Source: CAYFZR01 sp046760505 [NCBI: Candidatus Hydrothermarchaeota archaeon]
Lineage (GTDB): Archaea; CAYFZR01
DNA length: 64,000 nt
Direction: 5' to 3'
Assembly: GCA_046760505.1 (NCBI GenBank)
Contig: JBHIEG010000002.1
Coordinates: forward strand, 43,030 to 107,029
Shown here: piece by piece, positions 63,905 through 64,000 of the stretch
How positions within the stretch are numbered: position 1 is the first letter of the stretch
Layout: the number at the start of each line of letters is the position of its first letter
Notes under the pieces: model-generated
What the model saw: the letters and a program-made list of their open reading frames with translations, nothing else
What the model was told of the DNA's origin: nothing
Database searches by the model: none
Made by a program: the position numbers and the translations under genes

Positions 63905-64000
63905 TCAACCAAATAGTCCTGCACCATACATTATGAGTATGGCTATTAACAGGCCAAATATCGCGAACGTCTCGGACATTACCGAGAGGACTAGACTTTT
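63905..64000 (-). CDS. atpK: A-type ATP synthase proteolipid subunit K, C-terminal end
   Basis: Only the last 31 residues are in the window. They form a membrane helix, VMSETFAIFGLLIAILIMYG, with the ion-carrying glutamate in SET, as in the c-ring subunit of rotary ATPases. The 5' part, and with it the count of hairpins per subunit and the sodium or proton preference, lies beyond the edge. Confidence 0.88.
   Translation of the reverse strand, partial: KSLVLSVMSETFAIFGLLIAILIMYGAGLFG

Overview
The window is archaeal chromosome. The evidence is topoisomerase VI (both subunits), the archaeal ADHS/DHQS-II entry to aromatic synthesis, an A-type ATP synthase operon, NurA/HerA, NAC, a short XPF nuclease, Lhr, archaeal-type PheT, and TATA boxes 25-30 bases ahead of many leaderless starts. 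The DNA is AT-rich (roughly 35-40% GC by eye) and densely packed, with many ATGA overlaps. No tRNA, rRNA, CRISPR array, insertion sequence or integrase was seen. I cannot place the organism more finely. The c-type cytochromes and CcmF-like proteins suggest an anaerobic, respiring or syntrophic lineage.

Layout. 1-4.9 kb: aromatic amino acid synthesis (aroA' end, aroB', aroD, aroE, then tyrA and pheA on the other strand). 5-13.5 kb: small conserved proteins, topoisomerase VI, pheT and a SsuA/TauA-like ABC importer. 13.5-24 kb: an S-layer-like protein, adenosine-specific kinase, MBL hydrolase, sugar nucleotidyltransferase, a polytopic glycosyltransferase, an LpxC-like deacetylase homologue, and nurA-herA. 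24-25.9 kb: moaD/moaE and a TrmB-type regulator. 26-34.2 kb: the most unusual region. It has three signal-peptidase-like proteins (one fused to an Ig-like domain, one that has lost its catalytic residues, one apparently starting at CTG), a CcmF split in two, two zinc-ribbon membrane proteins, two paralogous tetraheme cytochromes and one cytochrome with seven CxxCH motifs plus a CxCH. 34.3-45 kb: XPF, DUF1786, creatininase-family protein, PMR1-like P-type ATPase, Lhr, glycosyltransferase and prepilin peptidase. 45-57 kb: beta-propeller protein, glycosyltransferases, enolase-superfamily enzyme, PhzF, a second HerA, aspartokinase, NAC and a double-SIS protein. 57-64 kb: DUF61 and the A-ATP synthase genes D, B, A, F, C, E, K (K cut by the window edge).

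How the genes fit together. The 26-34 kb block reads as a surface electron-transfer locus: CcmF attaches heme outside the membrane, dedicated signal peptidases may trim the cytochromes, and the glycosylation-rich tetraheme proteins resemble in outline the subunits of archaeal extracellular cytochrome nanowires. A [tetraheme cytochrome + signal-peptidase-like protein] module appears twice. Other points of note are the LpxC-like protein in an archaeon, a MoaD whose Gly-Gly is not terminal, a TyrA ending in a domain like the FDX-ACB domain of bacterial PheT, and three genes whose conserved N-termini can only be reached from AUA/AUC, AUU or CUG start codons.
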